64,000 nt of DNA, from contig NZ_PYLQ01000012.1 in NCBI RefSeq assembly GCF_003024685.1, forward strand, positions 1-64,000. The letters are read 5' to 3'. The stretch's first letter is position 1; every line of letters starts with the position of its first letter. The notes under the pieces were generated by a model. The model was not told the DNA's origin. It searched no databases and saw nothing but the letters and a program-made list of their open reading frames with translations. This DNA comes from Faecalibacillus intestinalis. GTDB taxonomy: Bacteria > Bacillota_I > Bacilli_A > Erysipelotrichales > Coprobacillaceae. The position numbers and the translations under genes are program-made. This document shows positions 7,609-14,348 of this stretch, piece by piece.

Positions 7609-8502
7609 ATGAAAGTCAAAGTCAAAGTACCAGCAACAAGTGCCAATTTAGGACCAGGATTTGACGTTGCTGGATTAGCGTTAACTTTATATAATACCTT
7701 TACTTTTGAATTAAATGAAGGTGGATTAAATATTACAGGTTGTCCAACACAATTTTGTAATGAAGAAAACTTAACATACCAAGCTTTTAGCCAAGCAGCT
7801 CAAAGCTGTGGTTTAGATTTTAAAGGTGTCAATATTCATTGTGAAAGTCAAGTTCCTTATACAAGAGGTCTTGGAAGTAGTTCAACATGTATTGTGGCAG
7901 GAATCGTTGGAGCTTTTGCTTTTAAAGACAAAACAGATGATCGACAAGAAATTCTTGAACTTGCGACCAAGATTGAAGGACATCCAGACAACGTTGCACC
8001 AGCTATTTTTGGTGGTTTAACAGTTTCGGTCATGGAAGAAGAACAAGTACTTACATTAAATGTTCCTGTAAAACATGAATATCGTTTTGTAGCTTTAATT
8101 CCACCATTTACTTTATCTACTGAAGAATCACGTAAAGTGTTACCACAAACATTAGATCGTCAAGATGCAATCAAAAATGTTTCCCATTTAGCTCTTGTCG
8201 TTGCTTCTTTGATTAATGGTTATGATGATGGTTTAAAATTAGGATTTAAAGATCGTTTACATCAACCTTATCGTGGTAAGTTGATTCATAATTATGATGA
8301 AATTATGAATGTTTTAGAAAACGATGAAAATGTTTTAGGATGTTATTTATCAGGGGCAGGACCTACTTTAATGGCAGTTATTCGTGAAGAAGATAAAATG
8401 GGTGTTGTTCGCTTAAAAGAAGAACTTGGATCATTATTAAATGATTGGGAAGTTATTAAATTAGAATTAGATCATAAAGGTTATACTTGTGATTATGAAT
8501 AA
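7609..8502 (+). CDS. thrB: Homoserine kinase
   Basis: A 297-residue GHMP-family kinase phosphorylating homoserine for threonine synthase. The N-terminal PATSANLGPGFDVAGLAL motif, the ATP-binding PYTRGLGSSSTCIVAG loop near residue 85 and the C-terminal GCYLSGAGPTLMA motif are all present. It starts four bases after the thrC stop (thrC-thrB operon) and ends in a terminator. Together with hom and asd it supplies every step from aspartyl phosphate to threonine; aspartokinase is not in the window. Confidence 0.95.
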   Translation: MKVKVKVPATSANLGPGFDVAGLALTLYNTFTFELNEGGLNITGCPTQFCNEENLTYQAFSQAAQSCGLDFKGVNIHCESQVPYTRGLGSSSTCIVAGIVGAFAFKDKTDDRQEILELATKIEGHPDNVAPAIFGGLTVSVMEEEQVLTLNVPVKHEYRFVALIPPFTLSTEESRKVLPQTLDRQDAIKNVSHLALVVASLINGYDDGLKLGFKDRLHQPYRGKLIHNYDEIMNVLENDENVLGCYLSGAGPTLMAVIREEDKMGVVRLKEELGSLLNDWEVIKLELDHKGYTCDYE

Positions 8503-8504
8503 GG

Positions 8505-8536
8505 GATAAGGAGATTTTACTCCTTATCTTTCTTTT
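8505..8536. terminator. Bidirectional terminator after thrB
   Basis: Stem ATAAGGAG/CTCCTTAT (8506-8513 and 8520-8527) followed by a T-rich run. Its right arm lies inside the last codons of the convergent HTH gene. Confidence 0.8.
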
Positions 8537-8750
8537 TTTCTTCAATAATGCTTAGATAATCAATACTTTTTTCTAAAAGTTTAGAAAGTAATTTCCAAGT
8601 ATCGAGGGACATTTCTCTTTCGTTATTCTCATAGTGAGAGTATGTACGCGGGGATACATGGATCAATTTAGCTATGTCTTTTTGTTTTAAATCTTTATCC
8701 TCCCTGGTATTTTTTAAATTAATATAAATATATTTCTTCTTTTTAGTCAT
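8517..8750 (-). CDS. Small XRE-family HTH regulator
   Basis: A 77-residue protein that is almost entirely a helix-turn-helix domain: LKNTREDKDLKQKDIAKLI, then VSPRTYSHYENNEREMSLDTW. A lysine-rich tail follows. The domain resembles Cro/C1-type repressors of small size. It is transcribed alone toward thrB and shares its terminator. Its target is not evident; candidates are its own promoter or the divergent gene pair starting at 8942. Confidence 0.8.
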   Translation of the reverse strand: MTKKKKYIYINLKNTREDKDLKQKDIAKLIHVSPRTYSHYENNEREMSLDTWKLLSKLLEKSIDYLSIIEEKKKDKE

Positions 8751-8841
8751 TTTTTACCTTTCTTTATTTCTCTACTAACACGCTATAATCATAGTATCAA
8801 CGGAGTATGGAGTGTTCTTATTTTCATTATATGGAAAGATT

Positions 8842-8882
8842 AATTAGAATTGTTGTAATGGAACAATTTGGTCTTTTTTTTG
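8842..8882 (+). terminator. Hairpin with T-run upstream of the small acidic gene
   Basis: GAATTGTT and AACAATTT form a stem around about eight bases, followed shortly by TTTTTTTT. It could end a short rightward transcript from the TATAAT near 8775, or attenuate the next gene. No known RNA family is recognised. Confidence 0.4.
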
Positions 8883-8941
8883 ATAAATTCATCATTTAGA
8901 CATATTATTTGTTATAATGAAAAATACATGGAGGTATTAAT

Positions 8942-9181
8942 ATGGAAGGTATTACAGAAATTGATAAAACTGAATATATAGATGAATGTAAAGAAATTGT
9001 AAGAAATGAAATACCAGAGGAATTATCTGATGAAATGCTTACAATTGTAACAAATGAAATTATGGATACATGTTTATTTATTGGTGGAGATTTTAAAAAA
9101 GAAAATATTATAGATATTACAAAACAATATGTTACAATGGGTGGCATTCGAAGAATCAAGAAAGCACATGAGGATATTTAA
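8942..9181 (+). CDS. Small acidic protein of unknown function
   Basis: A 79-residue, Glu/Asp-rich, probably helical protein with no signal peptide or membrane segment. I do not recognise the family. The ATG follows GGAGG at a good distance. The stop lies one base before the start of the alpha/beta hydrolase, so the two are almost certainly co-translated. The absence of a DNA-binding or metal-binding motif leaves its role open; it may be a partner or regulator of the hydrolase. Confidence 0.65.
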   Translation: MEGITEIDKTEYIDECKEIVRNEIPEELSDEMLTIVTNEIMDTCLFIGGDFKKENIIDITKQYVTMGGIRRIKKAHEDI

Positions 9182-9182
9182 A

Positions 9183-9914
9183 ATGCAACATTATTGTGAA
9201 ATTCCTACACCTAAAGGTACACTTAGAGGTTTTTTTCATAAACCTAATCAAGATAAACATCCGGTTTGTTTGATTTTTCATGGTTTTACGGGACAAAAAA
9301 CAGGAACAAAGTTTTCTTATGTTCAATTATCCCGTATGTTAGAATCAAAAGGAATAGCATCATTTCGTTTTGACTTTTTAGGAAGTGGAGAAAGTGATGG
9401 TAATTTTGTCGATATGACTTTTCAAGATGAACTTTCTTGTGCAAGAGTGATTTTAGAAGAATGTTTAAAAATGGAAAATTGTACTGAAATCTATGTTTTA
9501 GGTCATTCAATGGGTGGCGCTATTGCTAGTGAACTTGCTAAGCTTTATCCAGATGTGATTAAAAAGATGGTCTTATGGGCACCTGCTTTCAATTTACCAG
9601 ATGCGCTTCATTATTTAACAGGACAAGTTGAAAGAGCGAAAACTTATGATCATGGTGGGTATGAAATATCAGATGATTTTGTAGAAGATATTTTAAAAAG
9701 AGATTTTTATCAAGAATTAGATACTTATCAAAATGATTTACTTGTGATTCATGGAACAAAAGATACAACAGTTCCTTATGAAATCAGTAACAAATACATG
9801 AAACTATTTCATAAAGGAACAAAGTTTGTTTCGATAGAAGATGGCAATCATAATTTTGATAAACTAGCTGATATTAAACAAGTTTTAAAATTAACTTTAA
9901 AATTTTTTGAATAA
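9183..9914 (+). CDS. Alpha/beta hydrolase (serine esterase)
   Basis: A 243-residue cytosolic alpha/beta hydrolase. The oxyanion region LIFHGFTGQKTG, nucleophile elbow GHSMGGAIASE, the acid in HGTKDTTVPYE and the late GNHNFDK histidine give a complete catalytic triad. It resembles cinnamoyl esterases/BAAT-like lipases of gut Firmicutes. The ATG at 9183 is chosen because GAGG lies 8-9 bases upstream and the family N-terminus begins there; in-frame ATGs upstream fall inside the preceding gene. It ends in a strong terminator. The natural ester is unknown. Confidence 0.87.
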   Translation: MQHYCEIPTPKGTLRGFFHKPNQDKHPVCLIFHGFTGQKTGTKFSYVQLSRMLESKGIASFRFDFLGSGESDGNFVDMTFQDELSCARVILEECLKMENCTEIYVLGHSMGGAIASELAKLYPDVIKKMVLWAPAFNLPDALHYLTGQVERAKTYDHGGYEISDDFVEDILKRDFYQELDTYQNDLLVIHGTKDTTVPYEISNKYMKLFHKGTKFVSIEDGNHNFDKLADIKQVLKLTLKFFE

Positions 9915-9938
9915 TGTGTTTAGCACATTATTTTTTTA
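9910..9938 (+). terminator. Terminator after the hydrolase operon
   Basis: Stem AATAATGTG/CACATTATT with a 5-base loop followed by seven T. Confidence 0.85.
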
Positions 9939-10008
9939 TCAACAAATTTGTTGTAATATAATACTATACGTTATATAATATTATTGTAAAAAGAATAGGA
10001 GGGCAAAT

Positions 10009-10335
10009 ATGATATTTAATACAGGGGCTGCTTTGTTAGACGCCATTGTTTTAAGTGTTGTCGCTAAAAAAGAAGAAGGAACCTATGGTTATAAAATTAC
10101 ACAAGATGTGAGAAAAGGAATCGATGTTTCAGAATCGACACTCTATCCTGTCCTTAGAAGATTACAAAAAGATGATTGTTTAGAGACATATGATAAACAA
10201 ATTGATGGTAGAAATCGAAGATATTATAGAATTACAGATAATGGAAAGAATAAATTAGAGATGTATAGAAATGAATGGATAAGTTATACAGAAAAAATTA
10301 ATTCATTATTAAAAGGAGGGGATAATAATGAATAA
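10009..10335 (+). CDS. PadR-family transcriptional regulator
   Basis: A 108-residue winged-helix repressor: LLDAIVLSVVAKKEEGTYGYKITQDV, then STLYPVLRRLQKDDCLETY and the wing GRNRRYYRIT, typical of PadR subfamily 2. It overlaps the DUF1700 gene by 8 bases and heads a four-gene operon. A near-palindromic AT-rich stretch (about 9955-9985) overlaps its promoter and may be its operator. In other Firmicutes this PadR/DUF1700/DUF4097/PspC layout responds to envelope stress; that role here is inferred from context. Confidence 0.9.
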   Translation: MIFNTGAALLDAIVLSVVAKKEEGTYGYKITQDVRKGIDVSESTLYPVLRRLQKDDCLETYDKQIDGRNRRYYRITDNGKNKLEMYRNEWISYTEKINSLLKGGDNNE

Positions 10336-10924
10336 GGAACAATTTTTAGATGAATTGGAAAAATTATTACAAGATATAGATTCAATAGAAAGAGATGAAG
10401 CACTTAATTATTATCGTGATTACTTTGAAGATGCAGGAAGTGAACATGAACAAGAAATTATAGATGAATTAGGAACACCTGAAAAAGTTGCACAAACAAT
10501 TAAAGAGGGACTTGATATAAATGAGCAAGAAAATGAAGAAGTAATTCATTATAATGAAAGAAATACACGTATATTAAGAGGAATCATTGTTGTTTTATTA
10601 GTTTTACTTATTTTACCAACAATTGGTGGTGTTGGTGGTTTAGTAGTAGCAGCGTTTGGTTTATTTCTTTCAATTGTATGTATCGGTATATTTGGTACAT
10701 TTGGATTGTTATGTGCTTTAGTTGCTTTAGTTGTTGTTGCTATTAAAATGTTTATGGATGGTTTAATTGCTGGTGGTCTTATTTGTTTAGGTGTTGGTTT
10801 ATTATTATTTTCTTTGAGTTATTTAACTTCTTTAATGACAGTCAGTATTTTTAAATATTTACCCCAAGCATTTAGAGCACTCATTGATTTAGGTAAAGAT
10901 ATTTATAATAAGGTGGTGGGTTAA
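10328..10924 (+). CDS. DUF1700 family membrane protein
   Basis: A 198-residue protein. Its N-terminal ~75 residues (FLDELEKLLQDIDSIERDEAL, YYRDYFEDAG, LGTPEKVAQTI) are the cytosolic DUF1700/HAAS helical domain that usually binds a PadR partner. Three or four glycine/valine-rich membrane segments follow from about residue 80. It overlaps padR and is followed one base later by the DUF4097 gene. It probably transmits a membrane signal to PadR. Confidence 0.85.
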   Translation: MNKEQFLDELEKLLQDIDSIERDEALNYYRDYFEDAGSEHEQEIIDELGTPEKVAQTIKEGLDINEQENEEVIHYNERNTRILRGIIVVLLVLLILPTIGGVGGLVVAAFGLFLSIVCIGIFGTFGLLCALVALVVVAIKMFMDGLIAGGLICLGVGLLLFSLSYLTSLMTVSIFKYLPQAFRALIDLGKDIYNKVVG

Positions 10925-10925
10925 T

Positions 10926-11684
10926 ATGAAAATTTATAAATGTATTGCACTTGTAACATTAATTCTTGGTCTTGCTTTATGCGTTGGTGGTGTTTTGATG
11001 AATGGCTTAGATCAATTACCTGGTGAAGCACAAAAAGTAACGAATTATGTTAAATTTAAATCTTTTGGTAAAGCAAAAGATGTTAATTTGGAATTAGGTG
11101 TTGATGCTCATTGTAACCTTGATTTAGAATTATCAGCATTAAATGGTAAAATCGTTTATTATGATGGAAATACAATTAAAGTAGAAGGAAGTCATGTTAA
11201 TAAAGATTATGATTTTAAATATAATGGACAAGTTGCAGATATTTCTTTTACGGGTGTTACTCGTAAAAAAGAAACAAGTAACCTTACTTTATATATTCCA
11301 AGAAATATTCAATTTAATCACATTGATTTAGATATTGATGCCTCAAAGATTACAATTGAAGATTTACAATGCAATCAATTAGAAATGGAAAGTGATACAA
11401 GTAAAGTAACAATCAAACATTTACTTGTTAAAGGAAATACTGATATTTCTAATGATATGGGGGATCTTGAGATTTCAAATTTAGATACGTATAACTTAGA
11501 TTTAGAAAATGATATGGGAAATGTATCTTTAGTGATGACAGATACAAGAGATCAATATAAAGTGACAAAAGATGGAAGTATGAGTTCTATTCATATAAGT
11601 GATGCAAGTCAAGTAATAGGAAATAAAAATATTGATATCGATACAGATATGGGAAATGTAACAATTCATTTTAAGGGGGAATAA
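10926..11684 (+). CDS. DUF4097 family envelope protein
   Basis: A 252-residue protein with one N-terminal membrane anchor (IALVTLILGLALCVGGVLM) and an extracytoplasmic DUF4097 domain built of repeating beta-strands. Near-repeats such as LENDMGNVSL, NDMGDLEIS and TDMGNVTIH suggest a right-handed beta-helix/adhesin-like fold. It is third in the PadR operon and lies two bases before the PspC gene. Function in the family is unknown; an envelope-stress or surface role is inferred from neighbours. Confidence 0.82.
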   Translation: MKIYKCIALVTLILGLALCVGGVLMNGLDQLPGEAQKVTNYVKFKSFGKAKDVNLELGVDAHCNLDLELSALNGKIVYYDGNTIKVEGSHVNKDYDFKYNGQVADISFTGVTRKKETSNLTLYIPRNIQFNHIDLDIDASKITIEDLQCNQLEMESDTSKVTIKHLLVKGNTDISNDMGDLEISNLDTYNLDLENDMGNVSLVMTDTRDQYKVTKDGSMSSIHISDASQVIGNKNIDIDTDMGNVTIHFKGE

Positions 11685-11686
11685 TA

Positions 11687-11875
11687 ATGAATAAAAAGTT
11701 ATATCGTTCAACTAAAGATAAGGTATTAGCAGGGGTATGCGGAGGACTTGGAGAATATTTTGATGTAGATCCAACACTTGTAAGACTTGCTTGTGGTTTG
11801 CTTTGTTTATATGCAGGAACAGGACTTCTTGCCTATGTTGTTGCAGCATGTATTATACCTGTAGATCCAAGATAG
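11687..11875 (+). CDS. PspC domain protein
   Basis: A 62-residue PspC-domain protein. KLYRSTKDKVLAGVCGGLGE and the aspartate-rich FDVDPTLVRL motif are followed by one membrane segment. PspC proteins belong to phage-shock and LiaIFSR-like envelope responses. It closes the PadR operon. The ribosome site GGGGGAA is strong. Confidence 0.9.
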   Translation: MNKKLYRSTKDKVLAGVCGGLGEYFDVDPTLVRLACGLLCLYAGTGLLAYVVAACIIPVDPR

Positions 11876-11926
11876 TTTTTATTTGATATTAGAATAAAAA
11901 ATATTCGATTTTGTCGCATTATTTTG

Positions 11927-11955
11927 TTGACATTGATATTGTGATTTCATATAAT
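11927..11955 (+). promoter_or_regulatory. Strong promoter of rplM-rpsI
   Basis: TTGACA (11927-11932), 17-base spacer, TATAAT (11950-11955): a consensus housekeeping promoter upstream of the ribosomal protein leader. Confidence 0.9.
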
Positions 11956-11957
11956 TA

Positions 11958-12012
11958 AAAAGGTTTCATAGGCAAAAACCTTTTAAAGTCCCCGGTAAGG
12001 ATAAACAAAGGA
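11958..12012 (+). ncRNA. Ribosomal protein L13 leader RNA
   Basis: The 5' UTR contains a hairpin AAAAGGTTT/AAAACCTTTT around CATAGGC, then AAAGTCCCCGGTAAGG. Position directly before rplM, a hairpin and a conserved CCCCGGTAA-type segment match the Firmicutes L13 leader, through which free L13 represses its own operon. Identification rests on memory of the motif; a covariance search against the L13 leader model would settle it. Confidence 0.7.
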
Positions 12013-12024
12013 GAAAAGAAAAAG

Positions 12025-12462
12025 ATGAGACAAACAACAATGGCAAATGCTGCCACAATCGAAAGAAAATGGTATGTAGTTGACGCAGCTGGACAAACAT
12101 TAGGTCGTTTAGCTTCAGAAGTTGCTACAGTGTTAAGAGGGAAAAATAAACCTACTTACACACCACATGTTGATACTGGTGATTATGTAATCATTATCAA
12201 TGCTGACAAAGTAGTTATGACAGGTAAAAAATTAGAAAACACTAAATATTACCGTCATTCAGGATGGTTAGGTGGTCTTAAAGTTAAGACAGCTAAACAA
12301 TTCTTAGAACAAAATCCAACAGGATTTGTTGAAGCAGCAGTTAAAGGTATGTTACCACATAACACTTTAGGTAGAAAACAAGGAATGAAATTATTTGTTT
12401 ATGCTGGTGATAAACATCCTCATGCAGCACAAAATCCAGTAGAAATGAAAGTGAAAGGGTAA
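12025..12462 (+). CDS. rplM: 50S ribosomal protein L13
   Basis: A 145-residue L13 of normal length. Signature segments are [36 protein letters not shown] and [15 protein letters not shown] four-residue-longer start MRQTTMANA is typical of Gram-positive L13. It is followed 11 bases later by rpsI, the universal L13-S9 pair. Confidence 0.98.
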   Translation: MRQTTMANAATIERKWYVVDAAGQTLGRLASEVATVLRGKNKPTYTPHVDTGDYVIIINADKVVMTGKKLENTKYYRHSGWLGGLKVKTAKQFLEQNPTGFVEAAVKGMLPHNTLGRKQGMKLFVYAGDKHPHAAQNPVEMKVKG

Positions 12463-12473
12463 GGTGAAAGATA

Positions 12474-12866
12474 ATGGCAAACGTACAATATAGAGGAACA
12501 GGTAGAAGAAAATCTTCTGTAGCACGTGTTATCTTAACACCAGGTACAGGAAACTTCGTTATTAATGGAAAAGAAGCTAGAGAATATTTAGCATCAGACG
12601 TATTAAACATGATCGTTAATCAACCATTAGAATTAACAAACACTAAAGACAAATTTGATGTAACTGTTAATGTTTATGGTGGAGGGTACTCAGGACAAGC
12701 TGGTGCAATCCGTCATGGTGTTGCTAGAGCTTTATTACAAGCTGGTGACGATTATAGACCAACATTAAAAGCTGCAGGATTCTTAACTCGTGATTCACGT
12801 GTTAAAGAACGTAAAAAATATGGTCTTAAAAAAGCACGTCGTGCTCCACAATTCTCAAAACGTTAA
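12474..12866 (+). CDS. rpsI: 30S ribosomal protein S9
   Basis: A 130-residue S9 that starts at [14 protein letters not shown] and ends in the conserved basic tail [12 protein letters not shown], the KR that reaches the P-site tRNA. It is co-transcribed with rplM. Its 3' end is a known integration site for Firmicutes mobile elements, and the accessory region begins right after its terminator. Confidence 0.98.
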   Translation: MANVQYRGTGRRKSSVARVILTPGTGNFVINGKEAREYLASDVLNMIVNQPLELTNTKDKFDVTVNVYGGGYSGQAGAIRHGVARALLQAGDDYRPTLKAAGFLTRDSRVKERKKYGLKKARRAPQFSKR

Positions 12867-12899
12867 TTTATACGTTTATTCAGAGAAATTCAAAGAAAC

Positions 12900-12931
12900 T
12901 CAAATCGGCAAAACTCGATTTGGTTTTTTTG
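12900..12931 (+). terminator. Terminator of rplM-rpsI
   Basis: Stem CAAATCG/CGATTTG with an 8-base loop followed by GGTTTTTTT. Confidence 0.85.
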
Positions 12932-12956
12932 TTTTTTGTAAAATAAATAAAAACGG

Positions 12957-12978
12957 TATGCAACTAGTATGCAACAAA
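12957..12978. repeat. Direct repeat R1 at the rpsI end (candidate attachment site)
   Basis: Contains TATGCAACT and TATGCAACAAA. It matches R2 (14474-14495) at 19 of 22 positions and R3 (16230-16251) more weakly. Position next to the rpsI end and near an integrase remnant suggests an att-type scar. Confidence 0.45.
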
Positions 12979-13013
12979 TAAAAATGGAATGACCTAATGA
13001 GTGTCATTCCATT
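12975..13013 (-). terminator. Terminator overlapping the end of toxN
   Basis: An 11-bp stem AATGGAATGAC/GTCATTCCATT includes the last codons of the toxin; leftward transcripts meet TTTTATTTG after it. Confidence 0.8.
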
Positions 13014-13545
13014 CGTTCATTTTTTCTTCTAATAAATTAAAATTGCAATAAGCAAATTTAATTATGTTTGTTTTCTTTTGATAATTGATAATACTTATGG
13101 TTTTATCAAAAATTGTTTTTTTCTTTCTTTTGCAAAATTCATACTCTTTTGCAAGTAAGTCTCGATCTTTGTGGTTGCGTATATCAATTTCATGATAACA
13201 ATTATTTGCAACAGGAATTGCTTTTTTTAAATCAATAACAGATAATAGTTTTTTGATTTCGCCATTGCCTATATCTTTAATAATATCTAATTTATGTACT
13301 TCTGTTTTGTTTATGTTTTCGTAAATAACCAAGTAATCAGCACCATTATTTTTCAATTTTAAATGTTTTGGTTTTGCGGAGGTTAAAGGAACAAAATAAG
13401 GAATTGAGTTATTGTATATAATGATTCCTACATAGGGTTTATTTTCATAATCATGACGTTGCTTATTCAAATAAACTTCAGAATCATAAGAATATAAGTA
13501 TTTAATATAATCTATATCTATAGTATAAAATTTCACTTTAATCAC
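12994..13545 (-). CDS. toxN: ToxN/AbiQ-type endoribonuclease (type III toxin)
   Basis: About 183 residues. This family is the RNase toxin of type III toxin-antitoxin systems, held inactive by a processed RNA and often protecting against phage. Family landmarks are VKFYTIDIDYIKYLYSYDS at the N-terminus, KPYVGIIIY, YFVPLTSAKPKHLK (core motif near residue 60), LKKAIPV, and the C-terminal CNFNLLEEK. A GTG at 13545 or 13536 is the likely start; the much longer upstream ORF would run through the antitoxin RNA. It is preceded by terminator, RNA and promoter, the standard type III order. Confidence 0.85.
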   Translation of the reverse strand: MIKVKFYTIDIDYIKYLYSYDSEVYLNKQRHDYENKPYVGIIIYNNSIPYFVPLTSAKPKHLKLKNNGADYLVIYENINKTEVHKLDIIKDIGNGEIKKLLSVIDLKKAIPVANNCYHEIDIRNHKDRDLLAKEYEFCKRKKKTIFDKTISIINYQKKTNIIKFAYCNFNLLEEKMNEWNDTH

Positions 13546-13558
13546 ATTCCCTTTTTGT

Positions 13559-13587
13559 AAAATAAAAGGAAGGATTTGCATCCTTCC
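13559..13587 (-). terminator. Attenuating terminator between RNA antitoxin and toxin
   Basis: Stem GGAAGGAT/ATCCTTCC with a 4-base loop followed in the RNA by TTTTATTTT, 14 bases before the toxin start. Type III loci use such a partial terminator to make excess antitoxin over toxin mRNA. Confidence 0.85.
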
Positions 13588-13648
13588 ACACTTTAACGCC
13601 CTACACTTGTGGCGGTAGGAGCCGTACTGTTCGGTAATTTCTACCTTC
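13559..13648 (-). ncRNA. Candidate type III RNA antitoxin (ToxI-like)
   Basis: A ~90-base GC-richer transcript lies between promoter and terminator ahead of toxN. It holds short complementary pairs (GGTA/TACC, CCG/CGG, CTAC/GTAG) compatible with pseudoknot folding. Two loosely similar segments, TTACCGAACAGTACGG and CTACCGCCACAAGTGTAGG, may be degenerate repeat units. Repeats are far less regular than in well-known ToxI arrays, as in short CptI/TenpI-like antitoxins. Confidence 0.65.
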
Positions 13649-13654
13649 AAATAA

Positions 13655-13682
13655 ATTATACACAATTAAGTGTACAAGTCAA
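13655..13682 (-). promoter_or_regulatory. Promoter of the type III TA locus
   Basis: On the minus strand TTGACT (13682-13677), 16 bases, TATAAT (13660-13655). The spacer holds inverted TACAC/GTGTA arms. Confidence 0.75.
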
Positions 13683-13714
13683 TTATTAATATTGACTTAT
13701 ACATTATATTCATA

Positions 13715-14008
13715 TTACTTATTTTTTATACTTTCTGGATAGTAAATACTATTAACTGCATCAATCAACAAATTAATATCAATATGTGTATAAACTTTTT
13801 CGGTCAAGCTCATTGCTCCTTTATGTCCAACAATCATTTTTTGATATGTAGGAGATACTTTCGCTTCAGCTAATAATGAAATACAGGTATGTCTACAACA
13901 ATGAGGTGTTTGATCAAATCCAAGTTGTACCATTAATGGGAGAAAATAGCTATCATAGTAATTTCTATATTTGAATTGTTTATTTTCTTCGGTGTGTAAT
14001 AAATATTC
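13715..14008 (-). pseudogene. C-terminal remnant of a tyrosine recombinase/integrase
   Basis: About 97 residues remain. TPHCCRHTCISLLAEAKV (second catalytic Arg box), IVGHKGAMSLTEKVYTHID (His and nucleophile Tyr) and the tail are intact. Upstream reading continues as EYLLHTEENKQFKYRNYYDS to a TGA at 14009-14011, exactly where small-RNA cassette A begins. The N-terminal arm-binding domain and first catalytic Arg are missing. This is the fossil integrase of a mobile element that used the rpsI region. Confidence 0.82.
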
Positions 14009-14042
14009 TCAATTATGCAACAAATTGGATTTTGAAAACAAC

Positions 14043-14071
14043 TTGCATATTAAAATACTAAATGCTATAAT
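14043..14071 (+). promoter_or_regulatory. Promoter of antitoxin RNA A
   Basis: TTGCAT (14043-14048), 17 bases, TATAAT (14066-14071). The same arrangement occurs in copies B (16290-16318) and C (24419-24447). Confidence 0.8.
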
Positions 14072-14075
14072 CTAA

Positions 14076-14140
14076 TTGCAAGTTAGAGATCATTGTATCA
14101 ATGCAAAAAGGTAAGAATGTGTCAGATTCTTACCTTTTTT
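14076..14140 (+). ncRNA. Antitoxin small RNA A
   Basis: A ~65-base RNA: a 5' hairpin TTGCA/TGCAA (14076-14080, 14102-14106) exposes a 21-base loop, then a terminator stem AAAAAGGTAAGAAT/ATTCTTACCTTTTT. Bases 14080-14100 repeat, with one mismatch, the top strand at 14246-14266. The RNA is therefore complementary at 20 of 21 positions to the toxin mRNA from the end of its ribosome site into codon 4. The terminator is shared with the convergent toxin mRNA, giving further 3' overlap. Confidence 0.78.
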
Positions 14141-14172
14141 GAAATTTTAGAGTGTTCTTAGCACTAGGCTCG

Positions 14173-14259
14173 TTATCGTTTGAATATCTTGTCCAACCAT
14201 TTGCATATGTAGTATACTAATACACCTGCCACGACAGATATTATTAAGTTAGAAATCAT
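14173..14259 (-). CDS. 28-residue hydrophobic peptide, candidate type I toxin
   Basis: A 28-residue ORF with a hydrophobic N-terminal half (MISNLIISVVAGVLVYY) and a basic tail (ICKWLDKIFKR), the usual build of membrane-active type I toxins. Its ribosome site AAAGGAGGTGAT (14274-14263) is a full match to the 16S 3' end. It is partly masked by an upstream CCTCC (14285-14276 region), a common safeguard in such mRNAs. A small RNA from the opposite strand is complementary to the start region. The layout is that of par/Fst loci; the peptide sequence differs from Fst. Confidence 0.72.
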   Translation of the reverse strand: MISNLIISVVAGVLVYYICKWLDKIFKR

Positions 14260-14297
14260 TGTATCACCTCCTTTCATGGGAGGACGATAACAAAGTA

Positions 14298-14306
14298 ATT
14301 ATATCA
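14298..14306 (-). promoter_or_regulatory. Extended -10 promoter of toxin A
   Basis: Minus-strand TGATATAAT (TGn plus TATAAT, 14306-14298) with no clear -35 box. Transcription from about 14291 would give a ~30-base 5' UTR containing the CCTCC/GGAGG hairpin. Confidence 0.6.
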
Positions 14307-14348
14307 AATATTGTCGATAATGAATATGAAATGCTAAGTTAAATTTAA

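Larger units (their letters stand above)
14014..14348. repeat. Type I toxin-antitoxin cassette, copy A
   Basis: About 335 bases highly similar to copy C (24397-24724) over the full length, and to copy B (16260-16390) over the RNA half only. Shared parts: lead-in ACAAATTGGATTTTGAAA, TTGCAY/TATAAT promoter, hairpin, GGTAAG/CTTACC terminator, toxin-gene region, an extended -10 promoter in reverse and the end AAGTTAAATTTAA. Confidence 0.85.

Noticed and set aside
8831-8900. 22-residue peptide over the hairpin at 8842-8882
   Set aside because: No ribosome site precedes the ATG, and the hairpin with T-run explains the sequence.
13546-13665. 40-residue N-terminal extension of the ToxN protein
   Set aside because: It would translate the antitoxin RNA and its terminator; the family N-terminus begins at VKFYTI.
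13670-13873. 67-residue plus-strand ORF opposite the integrase remnant
   Set aside because: Composition and lack of a ribosome site mark it as a shadow of the antisense integrase frame.
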